Below are positions 56,297 to 64,000 of a DNA stretch of 64,000 nucleotides, in pieces. Below the pieces are notes generated by a model that had not been told where the DNA came from, did not search any database, and saw only the letters and a list, made by a program, of their open reading frames with translations. The position numbers were made by a program, and so were the translations under genes. Positions within the stretch are counted from its first letter, which is position 1. Each line of letters opens with the position of its first letter. This DNA is from Crossiella sp. S99.2. GTDB lineage: Bacteria > Actinomycetota > Actinomycetes > Mycobacteriales > Pseudonocardiaceae. The stretch is from positions 62,001 through 126,000 of the forward strand of contig NZ_JALMDK010000016.1 of NCBI RefSeq assembly GCF_023094165.1. Reading direction: 5' to 3'.

Positions 56297-56917
56297 ATGG
56301 AGATCAAGAAGCGAGCCGTGGCGCAGTTCCATCGGCCGACCGGGGCCGGCGGGCACGTGGTCGGCTGGATCATGGGGCGGCGTTCGTCGAACGTGGCGCG
56401 CAATCGCTGGGCGGTGCGGCTGCTCGACATCCAGCCGACCGATCGCGTTATCGAACTCGGCTGCGGTCCGGGCGTGGCCATCGCCGCCCTTGCCAGCCGG
56501 GCGTCCCGGGGATTGGTTGTCGGCGTCGACCACTCGCAGGTCATGATCAGCCAGGCCAGTCGCCGCAACAGGTCCGCCGTCAGGGCCGGGCGGGTACGGC
56601 TGACGCACACGCCGGTTGAGCAGCTGTCGATCAGTGACGGGCCGTTCGACGCGGCGCTGGCGGTCAACACGGTCGGTATGTGGCCTGACCCGACCGCCCG
56701 GCTACGCGAACTCGCCCGGCTGTTGCGGCCTGGCGGGCGCATCGCACTGGTGTCCCAGCCTCGCTGTCCTGGTGCCACCGCGGCCACTTCGGCGGCGGCT
56801 GCCAATGAGCTGGCGGGTCAGCTTGCCGAGGCTGGGTTCGAGCAGCTCCGAACCGAGATGCTCGACCTCGACCCGCCGGTGGCGTGCGTCATCGGGCACG
56901 TAGCAGCTGCCGACTAG
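56297..56917 (+). CDS. Class I SAM-dependent methyltransferase under MerR control
   Basis: 206 residues; ATG at 56297 chosen because it coincides with the predicted transcription start (an in-frame TTG at 56285 lies within the -10 region). Motif I VIELGCGPGVAIAAL, acidic residue in VVGVDHS, LRPGGRIALVSQP post-motif. Methyltransferase-11-like. Substrate unknown; its inducible promoter suggests a stress or detoxification role. Confidence 0.9.
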   Translation: MEIKKRAVAQFHRPTGAGGHVVGWIMGRRSSNVARNRWAVRLLDIQPTDRVIELGCGPGVAIAALASRASRGLVVGVDHSQVMISQASRRNRSAVRAGRVRLTHTPVEQLSISDGPFDAALAVNTVGMWPDPTARLRELARLLRPGGRIALVSQPRCPGATAATSAAAANELAGQLAEAGFEQLRTEMLDLDPPVACVIGHVAAAD

Positions 56918-56963
56918 CGGCTACCCACCTCCCGTCACCGGCCGACCGTGGGACGGCTCGTCG

Positions 56964-56978
56964 GCTGGACAAAATGTG
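56964..56978 (+). promoter_or_regulatory. 15-bp motif GCTGGACAAAATGTG, left copy
   Basis: Identical to the reverse complement of 59303-59317. Located 69 bp before the XRE regulator start and pointing toward it. GACA-AAA-TGTG is close to a GACA-N3-TGTC dyad, consistent with an operator for the adjacent regulator or a promoter element. Confidence 0.6.
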
Positions 56979-57047
56979 CGACCAGCCCTGTTTGGGCTGC
57001 GATGATCGAGGTGGATCGGTCGCGGGCCGGACAGGAGGATCTGCCGC

Positions 57048-58265
57048 ATGGCTGAGGGCGAGGCTCGGGAGATCGGTCGGCGCCTGCGCTACTGGCGGGA
57101 GCGACGGAAACTCGACCGCAAGCGGTTCGCCGATCTCATGGGGCGTTCGCTCTCCTGGCTGGACAAGGTCGAATCGGGCCAGCGGAACCTGCTGCGACTA
57201 CCGGTCATCGACCAGGCCGCGGAAGTCCTGGGGATCGACGCCAGCGTGTTGACCAACCGCGCTGTCGCCAGCCAAGCCGAGCAGTCGGTGGACGGCCGGG
57301 AGGTCCAGGCAGTGCGGGAGGCACTCGGCTGGTATCCGGTGCTCCCGGACGCCGAGGGGCCCGCGGTCAGCGTGGCCGCTGTCCGGCGCCAGGCCGAGTA
57401 CCTGGATCAGGCGTGGGTGTCCGCCCACTTCACCGTCGTCGCCCAGCGCCTGCCCGCCCTGCTTCTCGACGCCCAGCGGGCCAGTCGGACAGCGGTCGGC
57501 GCTGACCAGCTTGCGGCACGGCGGGTCCTGATCACCGCCTACCGGCTGGCCTCCTCGTTGCTGCTGAAGTTCGAGGTCAACGAGGTCGCCTGGCTGGCCG
57601 CGGACCGGGCCATGCACGTGGCGCTGACCAGCGACGACGCCTGGTCACTGGCCCGAGCGGCCAGGTGCGCGGCGCGCGCCATGACCAGCAGCGGCCAGGG
57701 TCCGGAAGCCATCGAATGCCTGCTGACCATGACCGACCGGGTACGCCCGGAACTGCCCAGGCACCGGGAATCCCTGCTGGCGTTGTACGGGATGCTCTAC
57801 CTCGCCGCCGCCATGACCGCGGCCGGTCGAGAGGACTCGGCGCTGGCCCGCGACATGCACGAGCACGCGAACGCGGCCGCGCGGCGGATGGCGCCGAACT
57901 ACGCCACGCACAACACCTACTTCGGCCTGGCCAACGTCCAGATCCACCGGGTCGCCGCCCTGGTACGCCTGCACGAGACGGGGCGCGCGATCGAGTTCGC
58001 GGCCACCATCGACCCCGCGGAGATCGCGAGCCTGTCCCCGGAACGACGCGCCAACTTCCTGTTGGACCTCACCGAAGCGCACACCCGGAGCGGCGACTAC
58101 CGGACGGCGACCCGACTGCTCGGACAGGTCGAGCACATCGCACCCGAAGAGGTTCGCGGACGGCCGCTTGGACGCGGCCTGCTGCGCGCGCTCCTGCACA
58201 ACACCGGCGGGGATTGCGCCGGGCTGGTGCGGCAGATGGCGAGCCGGGCGGGAGTGACCGCGTGA
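57048..58265 (+). CDS. XRE-family helix-turn-helix regulator with helical-repeat C-terminus
   Basis: 405 residues; ATG at 57048 with AGGAGG nine bases upstream. XRE helix-turn-helix at about residues 8-65 (IGRRLRYWRERRKLDRKRFADLMGRS, SWLDKVESGQRN). The remaining 330 residues are all-helical and TPR-like. The gene overlaps the following flavoprotein (GTGA). In actinobacteria such regulator/flavoprotein pairs are common, but their signal is not known to me. Probably autoregulatory via the GCTGGACAAAATGTG motif upstream. Confidence 0.9.
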   Translation: MAEGEAREIGRRLRYWRERRKLDRKRFADLMGRSLSWLDKVESGQRNLLRLPVIDQAAEVLGIDASVLTNRAVASQAEQSVDGREVQAVREALGWYPVLPDAEGPAVSVAAVRRQAEYLDQAWVSAHFTVVAQRLPALLLDAQRASRTAVGADQLAARRVLITAYRLASSLLLKFEVNEVAWLAADRAMHVALTSDDAWSLARAARCAARAMTSSGQGPEAIECLLTMTDRVRPELPRHRESLLALYGMLYLAAAMTAAGREDSALARDMHEHANAAARRMAPNYATHNTYFGLANVQIHRVAALVRLHETGRAIEFAATIDPAEIASLSPERRANFLLDLTEAHTRSGDYRTATRLLGQVEHIAPEEVRGRPLGRGLLRALLHNTGGDCAGLVRQMASRAGVTA

Positions 58266-58804
58266 CCGGCCGGGTGCTCTACCTCGTGGTGTGCGGGGCC
58301 GGTCCCGCCGACCACATCGAGGACATGATCCGCCTCGCCCAAGCCGCGGGCTGGGACGTGCACTGCCTGCCCACCGAGGCTGCGGCCGCACACCTCCTCG
58401 ATCTGGCCGCCCTGGCCGCGCTGACCGGCCACGCCGTGCGCACCGGACATCAACGGCCCGGAGTGCCGAAGCTGCCCAAGGCGGACGCGGTGATTGTCGC
58501 CCCGGCCACCTACAACACGATCAACAAGTGGGCTGCCGGGATCGCCGACAACTACGTGCTCACCCAGCTCGCCGAACTCACCGGACTCGGTGTGCCGATC
58601 GCGGTCCTGCCGTTCGTCAACACCGCCCTGGCCGCCAACCACGTGTTCCAGCGCAGTGTGGACGACCTCCGCCACGCCGGGGTGATCGTGCTGTTCGGCG
58701 CGGGCGGGTTCGTCCCGCACCCGCCTCGAACCGGCGGCGAGGCGATGAAGTCCTATCCCTGGCAGCTCGCGCTGGACAGCATCGCGGCCCGGACCGGGGC
58801 GTAG
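58262..58804 (+). CDS. HFCD-type flavoprotein
   Basis: 180 residues from GTG at 58262, overlapping the XRE stop. Rossmann-like flavoprotein of the homo-oligomeric flavin-containing Cys decarboxylase fold: LYLVVCGAGPAD near the start, the FMN-binding APATYNTINKWAAGIADN (PASANT-like) and GVPIAVLPFVNTALAANH. PPC decarboxylase/EpiD relatives share this fold. The key residues of EpiD-type peptide decarboxylases cannot be verified here. The adjacent regulator suggests a sensory or accessory role, not CoA synthesis. Confidence 0.9.
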   Translation: MTGRVLYLVVCGAGPADHIEDMIRLAQAAGWDVHCLPTEAAAAHLLDLAALAALTGHAVRTGHQRPGVPKLPKADAVIVAPATYNTINKWAAGIADNYVLTQLAELTGLGVPIAVLPFVNTALAANHVFQRSVDDLRHAGVIVLFGAGGFVPHPPRTGGEAMKSYPWQLALDSIAARTGA

Positions 58805-58871
58805 CGGTCAGCCGGTCCCGATCCGGCAAAACCGGTGCCACCAAGGGAATCGGCATGGTCGCGCTCCTCGC

Positions 58872-59330
58872 CTACGCTGTCGCCGAACCGCTGCCGGACA
58901 GGTTTGTGCTGAGCTGCCGGCGAAACTCCAGTCTGGCCAGCTCGTGCAGCGGCTGCTGATTGTCGTCCAGGCGCCACAACACACCGGCCCACCGACCCGC
59001 CTCGGCCTCTCCGCCGGCGAGCCAGTCCTCGGCGCAGTACCGGAGCCAGTTCTCCGCGCGTTCGGTGGCGTTTTTGCCTTCGCTGACACAGAAACCGTGG
59101 TTGTTCGCCTGCTCCGCCCAGACGAGCGGACCGACGACGCCGCGCACGATCCGGTGGTATTCGATCCGGTACCAGGACTCTTTCAATGGACGTCTTGACG
59201 GCTGACAGTTCGCCTCGCTGACCACCATGGATTCCAGCGCCTCCCGTAGTTGCCGAACATCGGCGAGAGGGAACCTAAGCGTCGTTGATCGCGCCGGGTG
59301 ACACATTTTGTCCAGCACCTGATCAGTCAC
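58872..59330 (-). CDS. Hypothetical protein bracketed with the XRE/flavoprotein pair
   Basis: 152 residues from GTG at 59330 as drawn, or 118 from ATG at 59228 (GGGAGG about 11 bp upstream). Because motif GCTGGACAAAATGTG covers 59303-59317 inside the longer frame, the true start is probably downstream. The protein is soluble, charged and Trp-rich (ESWYRIEYHRIVRGVVGPLVW, AERAENWLRYCAEDWL). Not recognised. Convergent with the flavoprotein gene. Confidence 0.65.
   Translation of the reverse strand: MTDQVLDKMCHPARSTTLRFPLADVRQLREALESMVVSEANCQPSRRPLKESWYRIEYHRIVRGVVGPLVWAEQANNHGFCVSEGKNATERAENWLRYCAEDWLAGGEAEAGRWAGVLWRLDDNQQPLHELARLEFRRQLSTNLSGSGSATA
59303..59317 (-). promoter_or_regulatory. 15-bp motif GCTGGACAAAATGTG, right copy
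   Basis: Exact inverted copy of 56964-56978, oriented toward the gene at 58872-59330. The two copies face each other across the XRE, flavoprotein and hypothetical genes. Confidence 0.6.
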
Positions 59331-59346
59331 GCAGACCGAGCAGAAC

Positions 59347-62172
59347 TCACTGCCCGCTGCGGGCCAGGGCCGCCGCCAGTTCCGCCCGCCCGCGCACGCC
59401 GAGTTTGCGATACGCGCTGGTCAGGTGCAGCTCCACCGTCCGCACGGTGAGGAACAGCGACTCCGCGATCTCCCGGTTGGTCGCCCCATTGGCCGCGCGC
59501 GCCGCGACCCGGCGTTCGCTGCCGGTGAGGCTGTCCGCCGGGGAGTCGGTCCCCCGCCGCAACCGGCCGCCCGCTTCCAGCAACGCGGCCGAGGACAGCG
59601 TCACCTGGCGGCGGTGGCGGAGTAGGACGGAGCGATCCAGGGAACTGCGGAGGCGTTTGCGGGCGGCTTCGGCGTCGCCTGCGCGAAGCAGGGCTCGGCC
59701 GAGGAGGTATTCGGCTCGGGCGTGCTCGAATTTGCCGGGTGAGTTCGCCAGGGTGCGGACTGCTTCGGTGAGCAGGCGGATGCCTTGAGGGCCGGGGGTG
59801 ACGGCGCCTTGGGCGGTGAGGGCCATGCCGAGGGCTCGGGGGGTGCCCCAGCGGCGGCAGAGTTCGGCGCCGTGGTTGGCGATGGCGGTGGCCTCTTCGA
59901 GGCGGTCCTGGTCGGCGAGGATGAGGGCGGCTTCGTACCACCAGGGGGCCAGGACCGGGTTGTCGATGGTGCCTTCGGCCAGGCTCAGGGCGCATTGCTG
60001 GAGGGTTTCCAGGGCGCGGTCGGTCTCGCCTAGGGCCTCGTAGGTGCGGGCGCGGGCCATCAGGTAGTAGTGGTACTCCAAGGTGAAGGCGTCGAAGCGG
60101 TCGCGGAAGGTCTCACTGAGGATCTCGTCGGCGCGGTCGGGCTCGCCCAGGTCGGTGAGCACCACGGCGAGGGCGACCTGGGGCATGACCATGGCGCCTG
60201 CCCAGTTCTCCTGGACGACCAGGTCGTAGCAGGACTGGGCGTCGGCCAGGGCTTCGACCAGGTCGCCGTTCCAGTGCCGGACGATCGCGCGCAGGCTGGT
60301 GACCAGGCAATACGTCCAGGCGGCTCCGGTGGACTGCATGTGCTCGACCAGCATGTCCAGCGCCTCGGGCATGGCCACGGTGTCATCAGCCAGGTAGAGG
60401 GTGTAGATCGAGCCCAGGATGGTCCAGCCACCCACCTCGACCTCGTTGATCTTCAGTGCGCGCCGGGTTTGTTCGGCCAGTTCGGCGGCGGGACGGGCCT
60501 GCAGCATGCCCAGCAGGGCGAGTCCGGCGAGTAGCTGGCGTTCCTCGGCGGTGTCCCCCGGCGGGTTGGCGCGGCGGGCGAAGCGTTCGCCGAGTTCGGC
60601 CAGGTTGGTCTTCTCGTCGATGCCGGAGGCCAGCATCGAGGATTCCAGCACCGCACGGAGTGCCCGGTCGGTGCTGTCCGGTTCTTCGCCGATGGACTTG
60701 GTCAGCGCGTCCAGGGTGGTGCAGGCCAGCGCGAAGGCGCGGATGGAGTTCTGCGCGCGCAACGAGGTCAGCGTGTACTGGAGGACCAGGGGCACCTGGC
60801 GGCGTGGGTCGGCGATCAGTTCCAGGGCGCGTTCCAGGTGGCGCAGCGCGGTGGTGGGTTCGATCATCGCGAGCACCCGGGCGAGCTGGCTGAGCACCGG
60901 CACGTCGGCGTCGTCGACGGCGAGCACGCGTTCCAGGTAGCTGGCCGCCATCCGGGGTGCGCCGCGATGTTCGGCGCCGGTGGCCGCCTCGCGTAGCACG
61001 TCGGCCATCCACGGTTCGGGGGTGCCGGGTAGCAGCACCAGCAGCACCGCCACCTCCTCGGCGGGCCTGCCCGCGTCGTTGAGCAGGGTGGCGGCGCGTT
61101 CGCGGAGCTGGTCGAGTTCGCCTGCCGGGGTGCCGCCGAGCACGGTCTGCCGGATGGTGTCGTGCACGAACTCGGGGCCGGGCCCGGCGTCCTCGGCGGT
61201 GACCAGGTCGCGGCGGCGCAGTTCGCTGATGGCCGCGGTGGTGGTGCGGTGGTGCGCGCCGGCGAGGGCGGCGATGAGTTCCAGGGCCTCGCCGGGCAGG
61301 ATGGCGATCGCCCTGGCCACGGCCAGGAAGTGCTCGGGCAGCCGGTCCAGCACCGAGCGGGCGACCACGGCCCGGCCCAGGTCCTCCAGCAGTGCCGGGT
61401 CGGTGCGGTCGCCGTCGTGTTCGCCCAGCCTGGTCAGCATCCGGCCGAGCAGCAGCGGGTTGCCGCCGGTGAGCTGGGCGCAGCGGGCGGCGAAGGCCAG
61501 TTCCGGTTCGGCGCCGAGCACCGTGGTCAGCAGTTCGGCCACCGGGCGGGCGCTGAGCGCGGGCAGGTTCACCGTGTGGCACAGCGCGAGTTCGGCGATC
61601 TCGGCGAAGACCTCGGTGACCGGGGAGTCCTGGTCGGTGCGCTGGGTGAGCAGCAGCAACAGCGGCAGGTCCTCGGCCCGGCGGAGCAGGAAGGCCAGCC
61701 AGCGCAACGAGGGGTCGTCGCACCACTGGAGGTCGTCCACGGCCAGTACCAGCAGGCCGTCGGCGGTGAGGCCGACGGTGAGCCAGTGCAGGCCGTGCAG
61801 CACCGAGTACGCGGTGTTGTGCTGGGTCGGATGCTGTATTTCCGGGTCGACCGCGGGCAGCGCGTGCCGGGCGCTGCCGTCCAGCAGCCGCCCCGCCTCC
61901 CCCGCCTGGGTCAGGTGCAGTGGCTCGAACAGCGCGCGGACCGCGGCGTAGGCCCCGCTGCCCGCGTCCCGGCAGCGCGCGGTCAGGGTGCGGGCGGCCA
62001 GTGGCCGGATCCGGGTGAGGGCGGCCTGCAGCAGGGTGGTCTTGCCGATGCCCGCCGGGCCGCGGAGCAGGACCGCCTGGCCGGTGCCGGCCCGCGCCTT
62101 CTCGGCGATCTCGACCAGCAGGTCCAGTTCCCGGTCCCGCCCGACCAGCGCTGTGTCCCTGCCCCCGTTCAT
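59347..62172 (-). CDS. LuxR-family (LAL) large ATP-binding regulator
   Basis: 941 residues; ATG at 62172. Walker A GPAGIGKTT at about residues 39-47 and Walker B VLAVDDLQWCDD. A long helical repeat region follows, then a C-terminal LuxR helix-turn-helix (residues about 875-941, TGSERRVAARAANGATNREIA, SLFLTVRTVELHLTSAYRKL). This is the LAL type that activates secondary-metabolite and catabolic operons. Divergent from a P450 at 62330, its likely target. Confidence 0.95.
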   Translation of the reverse strand: MNGGRDTALVGRDRELDLLVEIAEKARAGTGQAVLLRGPAGIGKTTLLQAALTRIRPLAARTLTARCRDAGSGAYAAVRALFEPLHLTQAGEAGRLLDGSARHALPAVDPEIQHPTQHNTAYSVLHGLHWLTVGLTADGLLVLAVDDLQWCDDPSLRWLAFLLRRAEDLPLLLLLTQRTDQDSPVTEVFAEIAELALCHTVNLPALSARPVAELLTTVLGAEPELAFAARCAQLTGGNPLLLGRMLTRLGEHDGDRTDPALLEDLGRAVVARSVLDRLPEHFLAVARAIAILPGEALELIAALAGAHHRTTTAAISELRRRDLVTAEDAGPGPEFVHDTIRQTVLGGTPAGELDQLRERAATLLNDAGRPAEEVAVLLVLLPGTPEPWMADVLREAATGAEHRGAPRMAASYLERVLAVDDADVPVLSQLARVLAMIEPTTALRHLERALELIADPRRQVPLVLQYTLTSLRAQNSIRAFALACTTLDALTKSIGEEPDSTDRALRAVLESSMLASGIDEKTNLAELGERFARRANPPGDTAEERQLLAGLALLGMLQARPAAELAEQTRRALKINEVEVGGWTILGSIYTLYLADDTVAMPEALDMLVEHMQSTGAAWTYCLVTSLRAIVRHWNGDLVEALADAQSCYDLVVQENWAGAMVMPQVALAVVLTDLGEPDRADEILSETFRDRFDAFTLEYHYYLMARARTYEALGETDRALETLQQCALSLAEGTIDNPVLAPWWYEAALILADQDRLEEATAIANHGAELCRRWGTPRALGMALTAQGAVTPGPQGIRLLTEAVRTLANSPGKFEHARAEYLLGRALLRAGDAEAARKRLRSSLDRSVLLRHRRQVTLSSAALLEAGGRLRRGTDSPADSLTGSERRVAARAANGATNREIAESLFLTVRTVELHLTSAYRKLGVRGRAELAAALARSGQ

Positions 62173-62329
62173 GACGGAATCCTAGCTCCCGGCAACCAGG
62201 CCGTCCGTCTCTGTTCCAGTCCGCGAGAGGCCCGGTCCCGGCCCGAGCTTCTGGGCGTTTTCCTGCCAGGGAGGCCGCAAGGTGGACCCGCGGGGCGTGG
62301 CCGTCCCGCCTGGCAGCCAAGGAGGAGCT

Positions 62330-63514
62330 ATGCCGGCAGACGAACCGGCCCGGTGCCCGGTGGTGGACTTCCCCAGACGGGTCCCCGGCGAGGCGTTCCC
62401 ACCGGCCGACTACGCCCGCTTCCGCGAGCTTCCCGGCCTGGCCCGCACCAGCCTGCCGACCGGCCAGGAGGTCTGGCTGGTGACCAGGCACGAGGACGTG
62501 CGCGCGGTGCTCACCGACGCCAGGGTCAGCTCGGACCCGACAAAGGAAGGCTTCCCCAGTTTCGGCCGCACCGGGGGTGTGCCGCGGTCCGATGAGGTGC
62601 CCGGCTGGTTCGTGGGCTACGACCCGCCCGAGCACAACCGGTTCCGCAAGGCGCTGATGCCGGAGTTCACCGTGCGCCGGATGCGCGAGTGGCGACCGGC
62701 GATCCAGAAGATCGTGGACGAGCGGATCGACGCGATGCTGGCCCGCGGGGACAAGGCCGACCTGGTCGAGGACTTCGCGCTGCCGATCCCCTCCCTGGTC
62801 ATCTCCGCCCTACTCGGCGTGCCCTATGCCGACCACGACTTCTTCGAGTCCCGGACCCAGGTGCTGGTCAGCCTGGGCTCCTCACACGAGGAGCGAGAGG
62901 CCGCGGGCAAGGCGCTGCTGCGCTACGTCACCCGGCTGATCGCGATCAAGCAGAAGTGGCCCGGCGACGACCTGATCAGCCGGATCCTGGCCGCCGGGGT
63001 GCTGACCCCGGAGGAACTGCCCGGCACCGGCATGCTGCTGCTCATCGCCGGACACGAGACCACCGCCAACAACATCGCGCTGGGCGTGCTGACCCTGCTG
63101 CAGAACCCGCAGTGGATCGGCGACGACCGGGTGGTGGACGAGACCCTGCGGCTGCACTCGGTGGCCGACCTGGTCGCGCTACGGGTGGCGGTGGCCGACC
63201 TGGAGATCAACGGCCAGCTGGTCAAGGCCGGCGAGGGCATCATGCCCCTGGTCGCCGCGGCCAACCACGACGAGTCGATGTTCGGCTGCCCCGGCCAGTT
63301 CGACCCGGAACGCGGCGCCCGCCAGCACGTGGCTTTTGGTTACGGCGTGCACCAGTGCCTGGGCCAGAACCTGGTGCGGGTGGAGATGGAAATCGCCTAC
63401 CGGACACTGTTCGAGCGGATCCCTGGACTGCGGCTGGCGGTGCCGGTGGCAGAGCTGCCGTTCAAGTACGACGGGGTGCTCTTCGGCGTGCACTCGATGC
63501 CGGTCACCTGGTAG
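62330..63514 (+). CDS. Cytochrome P450
   Basis: 394 residues; ATG at 62330 after AAGGAGGAG, although the frame extends 48 bp upstream. I-helix IAGHETTANN, K-helix DETLRL (ExxR), heme loop FGYGVHQCLGQNLVRVE with Cys. A soluble class I P450 in the CYP105 style. No ferredoxin gene adjacent in the window. Divergent from a LAL regulator; likely part of a secondary-metabolite or xenobiotic function. Confidence 0.95.
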   Translation: MPADEPARCPVVDFPRRVPGEAFPPADYARFRELPGLARTSLPTGQEVWLVTRHEDVRAVLTDARVSSDPTKEGFPSFGRTGGVPRSDEVPGWFVGYDPPEHNRFRKALMPEFTVRRMREWRPAIQKIVDERIDAMLARGDKADLVEDFALPIPSLVISALLGVPYADHDFFESRTQVLVSLGSSHEEREAAGKALLRYVTRLIAIKQKWPGDDLISRILAAGVLTPEELPGTGMLLLIAGHETTANNIALGVLTLLQNPQWIGDDRVVDETLRLHSVADLVALRVAVADLEINGQLVKAGEGIMPLVAAANHDESMFGCPGQFDPERGARQHVAFGYGVHQCLGQNLVRVEMEIAYRTLFERIPGLRLAVPVAELPFKYDGVLFGVHSMPVTW

Positions 63515-63698
63515 GCGTCGCGGTGGTCGCCTGCAACTGGATCTGCACCAGCAGTTCGGTCAGCAGGCGCCCCGCGGCTTCGACCCCGCCTTCGGCGCTG
63601 GTGTGCGCGACGAGCTGTTCGGCCCGCCTGCGATCGCCGTTGGCCACCGCGGCGACCAGCTCCGCCGTGCGACCGCGTAGCCAGCTGAAATCCTCCAT
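63504..63698 (-). CDS. Small hypothetical protein (64 aa)
   Basis: 64 residues; ATG at 63698 with GGGGAGG at proper distance. All-helical, begins MEDFSWLRGRTAEL and is Ala/Arg/Glu-rich, with no motif recognised. Its 3' end overlaps the convergent P450 by 11 bp. The ribosome site and codon bias support translation. Confidence 0.7.
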   Translation of the reverse strand: MEDFSWLRGRTAELVAAVANGDRRRAEQLVAHTSAEGGVEAAGRLLTELLVQIQLQATTATPTR

Positions 63699-63753
63699 GC
63701 CTGTCCTCCCCGTGTCGGCTCCACTCCTGTATAGGTGCAGCTGGTGGCGGCAG

Positions 63754-64000
63754 CTATCCGTGGCCGCCTGGTTTGCCTCGGAGTCCCGCCTGGTTGCCCG
63801 ATTTTCCCGGTGGCAACGGGAAGAAGCCGCTCGTGCGGCGGGCGTAGGCGGCGTAGTCCGGGCGGTGCAGGCGGAGGTGGCGTTCCAGGATGGGTTTGCC
63901 GCCGAAGCCGCCGGCCAGCAGGGCCGTCATCAGCAGCGGGGCGAAGACGGTGGCGGCGCCGAGCCAGGTGTCGCAGGCGAGCAGGTACAGGCCCCACCAC
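63754..64000 (-). CDS. DUF1295 (steroid 5-alpha-reductase-like) membrane protein, partial
   Basis: The last 81 codons before a TAG at 63754-63756; the 5' part lies beyond the right edge. WWGLYLLACDTWLGAATVFAP is a membrane segment. GKPILERHL, RPDYAAYARRTSGFFP and a Pro-rich end are characteristic of the C-terminus of DUF1295/isoprenylcysteine-methyltransferase-like proteins. Enzymatic activity not established for this family. Adjacent to a small unknown gene on the same strand. Confidence 0.82.
   Translation of the reverse strand, partial: WWGLYLLACDTWLGAATVFAPLLMTALLAGGFGGKPILERHLRLHRPDYAAYARRTSGFFPLPPGKSGNQAGLRGKPGGHG

Overview
The window is a chromosomal segment from a high-GC filamentous actinomycete. 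Evidence includes strong G/C bias at third codon positions, frequent GTG starts, GTGA stop/start overlaps, a SARP regulator with a TTA codon, and several LuxR, LysR, TetR and MerR regulators. Codon style and the recurrent palindrome GTCCAC(A/T)GTGGAC suggest a Pseudonocardiaceae-type organism; the genus cannot be fixed from sequence alone. No rRNA, tRNA, CRISPR array or intact mobile element was recognised.

Layout. 1-1650: start of a large LuxR/LAL regulator that runs off the left edge. 1794-7511: four exported proteins in a row, namely a subtilisin with a P domain, a trypsin-like protease with beta modules, an unknown secreted protein and an M1-type metallopeptidase. 7767-13421: an orphan NRPS (C-A-PCP-E-C) with a divergent LysR regulator. 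14639-23293: the main point of interest, a class IV-type lanthipeptide locus. In transcription order it has a radical SAM protein, three tiny near-identical precursor peptides, a perfect hairpin, two ABC exporters and a LanL synthetase, with a divergent SARP regulator whose sixth codon is TTA. The predicted cores carry one Cys in an LWPC context, which looks unlike known class III/IV products.

23301-32488: accessory metabolism. An SDR/TetR pair shares a long palindromic operator. Then come threonine dehydratase, a VOC protein, an amidohydrolase with a MatC-like carrier, a P450, a MerR/organomercurial-lyase pair and a methyltransferase. 32489-33770: a scarred region with two decayed IS5-type fragments around a membrane protein gene. 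33773-41873: a macrolide-type glycosyltransferase, a CHRD protein that lacks a signal peptide, a DUF4394/fasciclin/DipZ/thioredoxin group, and a trehalose-phosphatase/GH15 fusion.

42015-56917: MFS exporter with hydrolase and LysR, SRPBCC protein, FAD monooxygenase with TetR, penicillin-acylase-type hydrolase, two paralogous serine hydrolases, a LysR ligand-domain protein with DUF5997, GNAT, and a MerR/methyltransferase pair. 56964-59330: an XRE regulator/flavoprotein pair and an unknown gene bracketed by an inward-facing 15-bp motif. 59347-64000: a LAL regulator, a P450, a small protein and a DUF1295 protein cut by the window edge.

Two signals cut across the genes. One is a 61-bp intergenic repeat, present five times, with three TTGG(G/C)CCAA-like boxes spaced exactly 22 bp. 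The other is the GTCCAC(A/T)GTGGAC palindrome, present five times in full inside genes. MerR-type promoters with 19-bp spacers and apparently leaderless starts occur twice.
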